A stretch of DNA of 64,000 nucleotides. It comes from Mucilaginibacter sp. L294. GTDB lineage: Bacteria > Bacteroidota > Bacteroidia > Sphingobacteriales > Sphingobacteriaceae. The stretch covers positions 1 through 64,000 of the forward strand of contig NZ_LGEK01000011.1 in assembly GCF_001636615.1 (NCBI RefSeq). Reading direction: 5' to 3'. Positions 23,973 through 31,986 of the stretch are shown here, piece after piece; the stretch's first letter is position 1, and each line of letters starts with the position of its first letter. The translations under genes and the position numbers were made by a program. The notes beneath the pieces are model-generated. The model was not told where the DNA came from. It ran no database searches and saw only the letters and a program-made list of their open reading frames with translations.

Positions 23973-25151
23973 TCAGGAAGCCTGCACTGTCCGCCTGTGC
24001 GTTTTATGATGCACCGCATCGCGTACTTTCTTCCCTTTTGATTTTGATTTTTTGCGTTTGCCCAACCAGATGATAAAGCCGGTTATGGGTAAACTTGCGC
24101 ATATCAAGCTGGCTAAAAACGCGATGATCTTGGTGGTAAGGCCAAATATTTGGCCCACATGGATATCGTAATTCATCTCATTTAGCTTTAGGCCCGGGCT
24201 CTTCTTGTCGTATATATACGCCTTTAGCAATTTGCCGTTGTATTTGTCAAATTCGAAACCATTGGCGTGCGAGTAATTCATCGATTTGGCATAGGCTCCT
24301 ACACCAATAGCGCCGGACAAGGCAGGGTCATTATGGATCAAGAACATTTCAGCTTTGGGGTCTTGCTGCCTGGCGTATGCAAAGGCGATATCAACTACCG
24401 GTTTATCGGCAATCCCGGCTTTTTTAAGTGAATCAGACTTCGGTTCGGTTACTTCATCCTCGTATTTAATGTTCCTGCCAATATTTGCTGTATTGTAGAT
24501 GGCCTTGCTTACCGGTTCAAATGCTATGGCAAGGCCGGTTATAGATAATATGATGGCGATGGACGTAGCATAAAACCCCAGTACGTTATGCAGATCGTAA
24601 TTAACCCTGCGCCAGCGGCCACCCCATTTAATGGTAAAACTGCGTTTTCGGTCGGTTTTGCGTTTGGGCCACCAAAGGATGAGCCCCGTGATCATGATCA
24701 CCATAAAAATGATGACCGATACACCCACTATCCAATGCCCAATGGCTGGCGGCAGCAGCAGGTACAAATGTATATACTCTACTACAATGAAAAAGTTGGT
24801 CTGCGGCTTTTCGTGGTAAGTGATCTTGCCTGTGTATGGGTTTAAATATACAAGCTCATACCCGTCCTTACCCAGGTTGGCGTATACACCGGCCGGCCTT
24901 TCGGCGCCATAGTAATAAATAAAATCTGATGATGCCTTGGGGTAAGCTTTTTTAACCTCGTTTATTAATTGTGATGGTTGTACGTATGGCTTACCGGTGT
25001 TTTGTACGGTACGATAATCGTAAACAGCATCCTGTATCTCGTCCTGAAAGCAAAAGATACAGCCAGTGATACTTACTATAAACACCACAAGCCCGGAGAT
25101 AAATCCGAGCCAGCGGTGGCAAAAAAGTAATACTTTTTTAAATGGTGTCAT
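23973..25151 (-). CDS. PepSY-associated TM helix protein (putative ferrisiderophore/heme reductase)
   Basis: A 392-residue inner-membrane protein: four main helices at about 8-35, 140-165, 192-215 and 340-365, with periplasmic PepSY-like regions between them. CHRWLGFISGLVVFIVSITG near the N-terminus and YDLHNVLGFYATSIAIILSITG in the middle carry the conserved histidines seen in PepSY-TM reductases (PiuB/FoxB/FsrB type), which bind heme and reduce imported ferrisiderophores. The basic C-terminal tail (KKSKSKGKKVRD) is cytoplasmic. It starts 2 bases after the upstream TonB receptor gene stop, so iron release after uptake is the likely job. Confidence 0.88.
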   Translation of the reverse strand: MTPFKKVLLFCHRWLGFISGLVVFIVSITGCIFCFQDEIQDAVYDYRTVQNTGKPYVQPSQLINEVKKAYPKASSDFIYYYGAERPAGVYANLGKDGYELVYLNPYTGKITYHEKPQTNFFIVVEYIHLYLLLPPAIGHWIVGVSVIIFMVIMITGLILWWPKRKTDRKRSFTIKWGGRWRRVNYDLHNVLGFYATSIAIILSITGLAIAFEPVSKAIYNTANIGRNIKYEDEVTEPKSDSLKKAGIADKPVVDIAFAYARQQDPKAEMFLIHNDPALSGAIGVGAYAKSMNYSHANGFEFDKYNGKLLKAYIYDKKSPGLKLNEMNYDIHVGQIFGLTTKIIAFLASLICASLPITGFIIWLGKRKKSKSKGKKVRDAVHHKTHRRTVQAS

Positions 25152-25153
25152 AC

Positions 25154-27622
25154 TTACAATTTATAGGATGCGCTTAACACAAACTGACGTAACCGTTGCG
25201 GGTTGATGGTTGTGTAACCGGTATAGTACTCTTTATTGGCCAGGTTGTTAACGCTTAATCCGAAACGGTATTTTGATTTATCATAAAACAGGTTGCCGTT
25301 TAGTATCACGTATGAAGGTAACTCAAATGTACCTTCAGAAACGCTGTTTATTATTTTATTGCTGCTGGCGTAGTTACCACCAAAACCAATGCCTAAACCT
25401 TTAAGGGCGGTTGCCGGTAAGCGGTAGCTTGCATAAAAGTTAGCCAGGTATGGCGAGCCGGCAGTGTTTGGACGAAGGCCCTCCACGTTAGCATCGGCTT
25501 TGGTGAACTTAGAATTATTGTAGGCAAAACCGGCAATGATGTTTACAGATGATATTGGGTTAGCCACAATTTCCGCTTCAAAACCTTTGCTAAGTTGTGT
25601 GCCATCCTGTACTTGTATCGTTTGTGCTCCGGATCCGGGTACGGTACGTAGTACGTTGGTAAGATTAATACGGTAGTAGCTTAACGTTCCATTCAACTTG
25701 CCGTTGAACAAGGCCATTTTAACACCACCCTCTATCTGGGTAGCGTTTTGGATTTTAGGTGAAACAGTTTGGCCACTGGCATTTAAATATGGAGTTAGGT
25801 TTTGAAAACCGTTCTGGAAATTTGCGAATAACGAAAGCGCATCTTTAATGGGCTGATAGATCAACCCGAATTTTGGAGAAAATGCGGTTTGGCTAAACGG
25901 CGCAGCTATTAATGAATCTTTAAGATTGTAGTTGCCTTTGTTCTCAAAACGGTCTACACGTAAACCTACAGATGCGATTAACCTGTCGGTGATATTTACT
26001 ACGTCAGACGCGTAGGCGCTGTAGGTATTTGTTTTGTAGATGTAAGGGAAAGCACCGGCTGGGTTATAAATGTTAGCGTCAACCAATAACTTGTTAAACG
26101 AACCGTAATTATAGGTAGGGTCGTTTATAGGCGCTACGCCATACGCTCCGCCATAATATACCTGGTTAGAGTTTTGATGTTGAAAGTCTAACCCAACTAC
26201 AAAACGGTGGCGTGTAGTACCAATGTTAAAATCGCCGTTGATGTTTTCCTGGATCTCGATAGCGTTAAGTTTGCTATGGTAGGTAGACTGGTCCATAAGG
26301 GCGACGTAGTTTGCTTCGCCTGGCAGGTCTGGAGTGCCTGGTGCGTAAACAGCAGCCCTTTCATCAGTAACTAAATAAAAATAAGGGCTTGCACCATTAG
26401 AGTAGCTGTTTGATGATGAGAAAACAGTTTGTGATTTTAATTTATCAGAGAATTGGTAGTTAACAGTTGCAAAGTAGTTAGTGCTGCGGCTAAATGATTT
26501 TATATCATCATTTACGTAAGCGTTCTTGTAATTGATGTTTAAGTCACTTACTTTGCTTACACCCAAAGCTTTTGGTGACGAAAGGTAATCAAAGAAGAAG
26601 AAAGGTTTAGCCGCGTTACGGCCAACAAATACTTCGCTTTCTAATAAGAATGATAGTTTATCGTTCGCTTTTATAGCCAAACTTGGTGCAAAAGCAAAAC
26701 TGCGGCTTTGGCCATAGTTTTGGAAACTGCCTTCGTAATTATAAGCGGAGTTTAAACGGAAAGAAACGTTTGAACCTATTGGAGTATTCAGATCAATAGT
26801 AGTGCGGTTAAGGTCATAACTGCCTACCGACTCTCCAATTTCAAGGCCAAATGAGTCATAGGGTTTTTTGGTAACCCTGTTCACCAAACCACCGAACGAG
26901 GTTAAAGTGCTGCCAAATAATGTAGCCGACGGGCCTTTTATTACTTCAATTTTTTCGATGTTAGCTGCATCAATCCCGCTGGTAACTAAACCGGCTATGC
27001 CGTTGCGTAAGCGTGTTTGGGTAACAAAACCACGTAAGGTAAAGTAACCACCACCATCGGCTGCACGGCCTGTTGCATCCCACATTTTTTGGATACCGGG
27101 GGCATTTTTTAGCGCATCTTCAACATTGAAGATGTTTTGCTCTTTCAAAAGCTCATTGGTAACGGTGCTATAGCTTTGTGCGTTCTCTAAATTATCCAAA
27201 GGAATTTTACCCACATCCACACTTGTTTTACGGGTAAAGCGATTTGCCCTGTTGGCAATTACGTTTACCTCTGTTAATTGCGACTGGCTGGCGCGAATCA
27301 TAATTTGCGGTACGATTACTGTTTGGCCGGCGGTAACTGTAACGGGTACTTCTATACGTTCTACACCAACGTACGATATAATTATTTTGTATGAACCGGC
27401 TGGCGCTTTGAATTGATATTCGCCATTGGCTTTAGTGGTTGTGCCATAGCTGGTGCCTTCTAAACCTATAGATACGTTGTCGGCAGGTTCGTTATTGCTG
27501 GTCACCACCTTACCTTGTATGGTACCCCTGTTTTGTGCAAACAGGCTTGCGGGATTAATCAGGGTGAGCAGCACTATAATTGCCGCCGATAGTTTAAATA
27601 AATTAGGGACTGATGTATTCAT
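25154..27622 (-). CDS. TonB-dependent siderophore receptor with carboxypeptidase-like domain (second of pair)
   Basis: An 822-residue outer-membrane receptor. A signal peptide ends near LFAQ; then a CarboxypepD_reg-like domain (about 33-115, GTIQGKVVTSNNEPADNVSI), the plug (about 150-270, with KIPLDNLENAQSYSTVTNELL and VTSGIDAANIEKIEVIKGP), and a 22-strand barrel ending in FVLSASYKL. The plug motifs are those of FhuA/FecA-type siderophore receptors. It lies 26 bases after a paralogous receptor and 2 bases before the PepSY reductase gene. Which siderophore it takes up is not visible; no synthesis genes are in the window. Confidence 0.93.
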   Translation of the reverse strand: MNTSVPNLFKLSAAIIVLLTLINPASLFAQNRGTIQGKVVTSNNEPADNVSIGLEGTSYGTTTKANGEYQFKAPAGSYKIIISYVGVERIEVPVTVTAGQTVIVPQIMIRASQSQLTEVNVIANRANRFTRKTSVDVGKIPLDNLENAQSYSTVTNELLKEQNIFNVEDALKNAPGIQKMWDATGRAADGGGYFTLRGFVTQTRLRNGIAGLVTSGIDAANIEKIEVIKGPSATLFGSTLTSFGGLVNRVTKKPYDSFGLEIGESVGSYDLNRTTIDLNTPIGSNVSFRLNSAYNYEGSFQNYGQSRSFAFAPSLAIKANDKLSFLLESEVFVGRNAAKPFFFFDYLSSPKALGVSKVSDLNINYKNAYVNDDIKSFSRSTNYFATVNYQFSDKLKSQTVFSSSNSYSNGASPYFYLVTDERAAVYAPGTPDLPGEANYVALMDQSTYHSKLNAIEIQENINGDFNIGTTRHRFVVGLDFQHQNSNQVYYGGAYGVAPINDPTYNYGSFNKLLVDANIYNPAGAFPYIYKTNTYSAYASDVVNITDRLIASVGLRVDRFENKGNYNLKDSLIAAPFSQTAFSPKFGLIYQPIKDALSLFANFQNGFQNLTPYLNASGQTVSPKIQNATQIEGGVKMALFNGKLNGTLSYYRINLTNVLRTVPGSGAQTIQVQDGTQLSKGFEAEIVANPISSVNIIAGFAYNNSKFTKADANVEGLRPNTAGSPYLANFYASYRLPATALKGLGIGFGGNYASSNKIINSVSEGTFELPSYVILNGNLFYDKSKYRFGLSVNNLANKEYYTGYTTINPQRLRQFVLSASYKL

Positions 27623-27648
27623 TATATGAGTTGAGTTATAGGGGTATG

Positions 27649-30060
27649 TTAAAATTTATAGCCAACGCTTAAACGGATGGTTGTTGGCGCTTCGGCCTGC
27701 CAGCTGTAAACGGTTTTTGCATCTGGCGTACCGTATGCTGCATGAGTATAATCTTCATGCCCGCCCGAGTACAGGTAAGCGTTTAAAACGTTGTTTACGT
27801 TTACGGCGAAGCTCATCCTCTTGAGCTGGTATGATGCGCCCGCGTCTAAACGGAAGTAATTTGGCAGATCGGACGTGCCGGTGCCAAGGCTCCATGGTAA
27901 GCGGTTTAACTGCCATTGGTACCCGCTCGAAAAGCCTAAGCCTTTTAATGCGCCGCGTTGTATGCGGTATGTAAGCCAGGCGTTGGTTACGTGTTTGGCA
28001 AAGCCGGGTACCGGGTTGCCTACATTTGCAGGGTCGGCATCTTTGGCTATTTTAGAATCGGTATAGGCGTAATTGATCATCAAGCTTAAGCCGGTAATGA
28101 TCTCGCCGCGGGCATCAAACTCAATACCCTGTGTTTTAGTTTGGCCTAATTGTACAACTTCGTTTGTATTGCCCGGCACACCAACCAACTGGTTATTTTT
28201 AAGTATCCGGTAAGCAGATAATGAGGTGCTCCATTTACCGTCAAACCAATCGCGTTTAATGCCCAGTTCAAAATTATTACCTGTAATTGGTTTTACCTTG
28301 CCGCCGCCGGCTATGTTTCCGTTTTGCGGTAAAAAAGCCTGGTCATAAACACCATAAACACTGGTTGCCGAATCAATAGAGTAGCTTACACCAATACGCG
28401 GTGTTATCTTTTTGTCGTTAGTGTTTTTAAATCCTTCATTGGCGCTGGCATCAAAGGTGGTAGCATGCGTAAAACGGCCGCCAATGGTTAGGCGTAGCTT
28501 ATCATTAAAAAAGCCTAACTCATCCTGCACATACACAGATTGATATTTTTCTGTACTGTACCAGTCTTTACCACGCTCGCTAAGTGGAGCTTGGGTGTCA
28601 AATACAGGCAAGGTAACCGGGCCATTGTTGGGGTTGTGAATGTTAAATAGATTGGCGGGATCGGGGTCAAGCGAGCCTGCTTGGATATAATCGGGCAGGT
28701 AATATTTATCGCCAATATCTACACCGCCTAATATACGGTGGTTAACAGCACCGGTTCTTACTTCGCCATTTACAAAGGCCTGGGCAAACTTATTTTTGTT
28801 TATAGCATCCCATAAGCCAATATTACGGTCAACATCGCCATTATCGGCAATACTGTTTATCCAATAACTGTAACCGTTTTGTGCATAGTTAAAGTAAGCG
28901 CCCTGTGCGGTTACTTTCCATTTATCGCTGAATTTGTGTTCGTAAGTTAAAAATGCGCTATGGTCCTTGATATTGGTTGCCGGTGAGTTTGATGGCGCAT
29001 TGGTAAAATTGCGGGGAAGGCTTGCATAACCATCGGTAGAGAAAAGGTAGGCAGAGCCAAACGCATTCATACGCTGAAACTGGTAGGTGTATTCGGCAGT
29101 TAAAGTGTTTTTATCATCAAATTTATAACGCAATACCGGTGCTATGGCAACGCGGTTTGTAAAATCGTACGGGCGCCATGATTCCGACATCTGGCCCATC
29201 AGGTTTAAGCGGTACTGTAGTTTGCCATTGCTGGTAAGCTTGCCGTCAAAATCGGCAGTAGCGCGGTAGTTGTTAAAACTGCCCGCTGTAAAGCTGAAAG
29301 CCTGGCTGGTTACACCTGTAGGCTTTTTGGTAACCACGTTGTAAAAACCGGATGGGTTACCGTTGGCCAGCATAAACCCGGCCGGGCCTTTTACAAATTC
29401 GATACGGTCAACAAATGACATATCCTCGGTTAAGGGGCCCCAGGTGGCCTCAATGTTCATCCCGTTACGGAAAGGGGCCAGCCTGTCGCCACGGCCGTTA
29501 ACACGGGCGTAGTTACCCCAGTGTTCCTGCATGGTTAAGCCGCTCACGTTGCGCGATACACCTTCCAGCATGTTAAAGATCTGCTGCTCCTGTAACTGAT
29601 CACTGCTCACTACCTGGATGTTTTGCGGGATCTGTAATAGTGGTTCGTTTAAACGCAGGGTTGGCGATGGGTTATCAATTTTAAACTTGTGCTTATTATC
29701 TGAAATGATAACTTCTTTTAGCTGACTGGCGTTTTCCCTTAAGGTAAAATCAACAACGGTGGTGTTGCCCGCAGCAACGGTTACTGATTTTTCTTCGCTT
29801 GCTAAACCTAATGCAGATACATGAATGATGTAAGTGCCGGGTTTTACTTTAAACTGAAAATTACCGTTAGCATTGGTCATGGTACCAATGGCGGTATTTT
29901 TCACCCCTACAGATACAGCCTGGGCAGGTTCGCCGTCGGATGTTTTTATAGTACCCTTAACAATGGCATTTTGCTGGGCCAATGCTATGCTTGATGTAAT
30001 GAGAAATATTAAAAAAAGGAAAGATGATTTGGATAGTAAATAGGTATTCGGTAGCTTCAT
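27649..30060 (-). CDS. TonB-dependent siderophore receptor with carboxypeptidase-like domain (first of pair)
   Basis: An 803-residue paralogue of the next gene, with signal peptide (ending ALAQ), CarboxypepD_reg-like domain (about 32-115, AIVKGTIKTSDGEPAQAVSV), plug (about 140-255, LLQIPQNIQVVSSDQLQEQ and FVDRIEFVKGPAGFM) and a barrel ending TIRLSVGYKF. It is the first gene of the iron operon, with a recognisable promoter in front. Two receptors in one operon suggest two related siderophores or two forms of one. Expression is probably iron-repressed; an A/T-rich dyad lies just beyond the -33 box. Confidence 0.93.
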   Translation of the reverse strand: MKLPNTYLLSKSSFLFLIFLITSSIALAQQNAIVKGTIKTSDGEPAQAVSVGVKNTAIGTMTNANGNFQFKVKPGTYIIHVSALGLASEEKSVTVAAGNTTVVDFTLRENASQLKEVIISDNKHKFKIDNPSPTLRLNEPLLQIPQNIQVVSSDQLQEQQIFNMLEGVSRNVSGLTMQEHWGNYARVNGRGDRLAPFRNGMNIEATWGPLTEDMSFVDRIEFVKGPAGFMLANGNPSGFYNVVTKKPTGVTSQAFSFTAGSFNNYRATADFDGKLTSNGKLQYRLNLMGQMSESWRPYDFTNRVAIAPVLRYKFDDKNTLTAEYTYQFQRMNAFGSAYLFSTDGYASLPRNFTNAPSNSPATNIKDHSAFLTYEHKFSDKWKVTAQGAYFNYAQNGYSYWINSIADNGDVDRNIGLWDAINKNKFAQAFVNGEVRTGAVNHRILGGVDIGDKYYLPDYIQAGSLDPDPANLFNIHNPNNGPVTLPVFDTQAPLSERGKDWYSTEKYQSVYVQDELGFFNDKLRLTIGGRFTHATTFDASANEGFKNTNDKKITPRIGVSYSIDSATSVYGVYDQAFLPQNGNIAGGGKVKPITGNNFELGIKRDWFDGKWSTSLSAYRILKNNQLVGVPGNTNEVVQLGQTKTQGIEFDARGEIITGLSLMINYAYTDSKIAKDADPANVGNPVPGFAKHVTNAWLTYRIQRGALKGLGFSSGYQWQLNRLPWSLGTGTSDLPNYFRLDAGASYQLKRMSFAVNVNNVLNAYLYSGGHEDYTHAAYGTPDAKTVYSWQAEAPTTIRLSVGYKF

Positions 30061-30089
30061 TCTTATTAAGACTAATTATAGATAATGGC

Positions 30090-30121
30090 CAAAAATACAT
30101 TGTAATGACTTGGTATCCAAA
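30090..30121 (-). promoter_or_regulatory. Full Bacteroidota promoter of the iron operon
   Basis: On the minus strand TTTG (30121-30118), a 20-base spacer and TATTTTTG (30097-30090) match the TTTG-N-TAnnTTTG consensus. The leader would be about 25 bases. This is the best two-box promoter in the window. Confidence 0.75.
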
Positions 30122-30144
30122 TTATTTAGAATAATTATAAATAA
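30122..30144. promoter_or_regulatory. A/T-rich dyad, possible operator
   Basis: TTATTTA (30122-30128) and TAAATAA (30138-30144) form an inverted repeat between the iron-operon promoter and the divergent nucleotidase promoter. Its place fits an iron-responsive regulator such as Fur, but it is not a good match to the standard Fur box. Confidence 0.35.
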
Positions 30145-30163
30145 CTTACTGGTTTAAAGGCTT

Positions 30164-30171
30164 TATATTTG
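30164..30171 (+). promoter_or_regulatory. Putative -7 box (TATATTTG) of the nucleotidase gene
   Basis: Exact TAnnTTTG, 17 bases before the ATG. Confidence 0.5.
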
Positions 30172-30188
30172 TGTACTAATGACACACT

Positions 30189-30713
30189 ATGAAGAGAATA
30201 GCTATTGATATGGATGAAGTGATTGCCGATGCCAACTTCCGCTTTGCGGAGTGGTATACACGCGATCACGGCATTGAATTTACCCACGAACAACTCAACT
30301 CGAAAAGATTTTCAGACCTGCTGCAAGACGATCACAAGTACCTGATAAAAGAATACGTGTATCATGATGATTTTTTTAAAGACCTGCCTGTTATGCCCGG
30401 TTGTCAGGAAGTAATTAAAGACCTGTATGACAAGTACGAGATATTTATCACTACGGCTGCTATGGAGTTCCCGAACTCACTTTTACCTAAACTGGACTGG
30501 CTGGGTAAACACTTTCCCTACATTTCCTGGACAAACATTGTTTTTTGCGGCGATAAAAGCATCATTAATGCCGATTACCTGATTGATGACAATGTGAAGC
30601 ATTTTAAACGATTTATAGGGCAGGGCGTGTTATTTACTGCAAGCCATAACCACGATGTGGTGTGGGATGTACGTGTAAATACCTGGGATGATGTGCGTAA
30701 ACTGCTGTTGTAA
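30189..30713 (+). CDS. 5'(3')-deoxyribonucleotidase (HAD family, NT5C-type)
   Basis: A 174-residue HAD phosphatase. IDMDEVIADAN gives the catalytic D7 and D9, ITTAAMEFPNS carries motif II Thr, and YLIDDNVKHFKRF carries motif IV with two aspartates. This is the small NT5C branch, which dephosphorylates dNMPs and helps balance nucleotide pools. It is convergent with ruvC, with only 5 bases between the stop codons. Confidence 0.92.
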   Translation: MKRIAIDMDEVIADANFRFAEWYTRDHGIEFTHEQLNSKRFSDLLQDDHKYLIKEYVYHDDFFKDLPVMPGCQEVIKDLYDKYEIFITTAAMEFPNSLLPKLDWLGKHFPYISWTNIVFCGDKSIINADYLIDDNVKHFKRFIGQGVLFTASHNHDVVWDVRVNTWDDVRKLLL

Positions 30714-30718
30714 CAGCC

Positions 30719-31315
30719 TTACTTTTTAGAGCTGATATTAACCCTGGTGGCATTGTCTTTTACAAAAGCCTCCCAGCCCGAATGGCTTTTTTTGCTGGTA
30801 ACTTTGCCGCCGCGCGATACCTGTATTTTTTGAAATGAGTGGCATACGGCTACGGCCAGCCCGTCGGTAGCGTCAAAAAAATCGGGTGTTTCGGTGAATT
30901 TTAAAAGGGTTTGCAGCATGGCCGATACCTGTTCTTTAGTAGCGCTGCCATTACCCGTGATAGATTGTTTTATTTTACGTGGGGCATACTCGGTGATGGA
31001 TACATTGCGCGATAGGGCAGCGGCCATACAAACGCCCTGCGCACGGCCAAGTTTTAACATCACTTGTATGTTTTTGCCATAAAACGGGGCTTCAATGGCC
31101 AGGCAATCGGGTTTGTAATTATCAATAAGGGCAACGGTTTTTTCAAAAATGCGCTGCAGTTTCAGCATGTGGTCGTCAATCTTATCCATCTTAACCACAC
31201 CCAGGCTTATGAGTTCAATTTTTGGCCCTTTCTCCAGCACCAGGCCGTAGCCCATAACCGCCGTGCCGGGGTCAATGCCTAAAATAATACGCTCTTTGTG
31301 ATTTGCCTGCTCCAT
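30719..31315 (-). CDS. ruvC: Crossover junction endodeoxyribonuclease
   Basis: A 198-residue Holliday junction resolvase with an RNase H fold. The four acidic residues are present: D15 in GIDPGTAVMGYG, E75 in AIEAPF, D148 and D151 in DATDGLAVAVCH. It nicks four-way junctions made during recombination, with RuvAB. The C-terminal 30 residues are basic and extend a little past the usual end. A promoter box lies 7 bases before the ATG. Confidence 0.96.
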   Translation of the reverse strand: MEQANHKERIILGIDPGTAVMGYGLVLEKGPKIELISLGVVKMDKIDDHMLKLQRIFEKTVALIDNYKPDCLAIEAPFYGKNIQVMLKLGRAQGVCMAAALSRNVSITEYAPRKIKQSITGNGSATKEQVSAMLQTLLKFTETPDFFDATDGLAVAVCHSFQKIQVSRGGKVTSKKSHSGWEAFVKDNATRVNISSKK

Positions 31316-31322
31316 CTGTTTA

Positions 31323-31330
31323 CAAAACTA
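31323..31330 (-). promoter_or_regulatory. Putative -7 box (TAGTTTTG) of ruvC; near-leaderless
   Basis: Exact TAnnTTTG on the minus strand, 7 bases before the ATG. Confidence 0.6.
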
Positions 31331-31334
31331 ATGT

Positions 31335-31973
31335 TTAGGCAACGGTTTTATGCAGTATGCCAATATATTCTTCGCGGGGGAGCATGCGTGCGCCCATACT
31401 TTGCAGGTGTTCGGTATAAACCTGGCAATCTATCAGCTTATATTTACCGGTATTGCAAAGCCATATCAGCGCGGTTTTTGAGGCATTGCTAACCAGGCTA
31501 AACATACTTTCGCCACAAAATACATCACCGGCGTGTACGCCGTAAAGCCCGCCAACCAGTTTGCCATCAAGCCAAACCTCAACAGAGTGGGCGTACCCTT
31601 CGTGGTGCAGGTTGGCGTAAGCAGCCTTCATATCATCGGTTATCCAGGTGCCATCCTGCCCCTCGCGTATTACAGACGAGCACGCGGCAACAACGTCATC
31701 AAAACAAGTATTGGTGGTAACAGTGAATTTACCCGAACGCAAAACCTGCCTCATTGATTTTGACACTTTCAGTTCGGCAGTGTAAAGCACAAACCGTTCG
31801 TGTGGTGAATACCACAGAATAGGGTCATCATCACTATACCATGGGAAAATGCCATTTTGATAGGCCAGCAGCAGGCGCTCCGTAGAAAGATCGCCGCCTA
31901 CTGCCAACAGCCCGTCCTCTTCGGCAAGCGAGGGGTTGGGGAACAGTAAACGGTCATCAAGCCTGAAGATCAT
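31335..31973 (-). CDS. aat: Leucyl/phenylalanyl-tRNA-protein transferase
   Basis: A 212-residue GNAT-fold enzyme that adds Leu or Phe to proteins with N-terminal Arg or Lys, marking them for ClpAP through the N-end rule. FPNPSLAEEDGLLAVGGDL, YQNGIFPWYSDDDPILWYSPHERFVL segments (about 11-60), GTWITDDMKAAY and GGLYGVHAGDVFCGESMFS are all family signatures. Length is normal. A promoter box lies in the last codons of the preceding gene, so it has its own promoter despite tight packing. Confidence 0.95.
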   Translation of the reverse strand: MIFRLDDRLLFPNPSLAEEDGLLAVGGDLSTERLLLAYQNGIFPWYSDDDPILWYSPHERFVLYTAELKVSKSMRQVLRSGKFTVTTNTCFDDVVAACSSVIREGQDGTWITDDMKAAYANLHHEGYAHSVEVWLDGKLVGGLYGVHAGDVFCGESMFSLVSNASKTALIWLCNTGKYKLIDCQVYTEHLQSMGARMLPREEYIGILHKTVA

Positions 31974-31978
31974 GCAGG

Positions 31979-31986
31979 CAAAATTA
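31979..31986 (-). promoter_or_regulatory. Putative -7 box (TAATTTTG) of aat; near-leaderless
   Basis: Exact TAnnTTTG, 5 bases before the aat ATG. It overlaps the stop codon of the DUF3857 gene. Confidence 0.6.
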
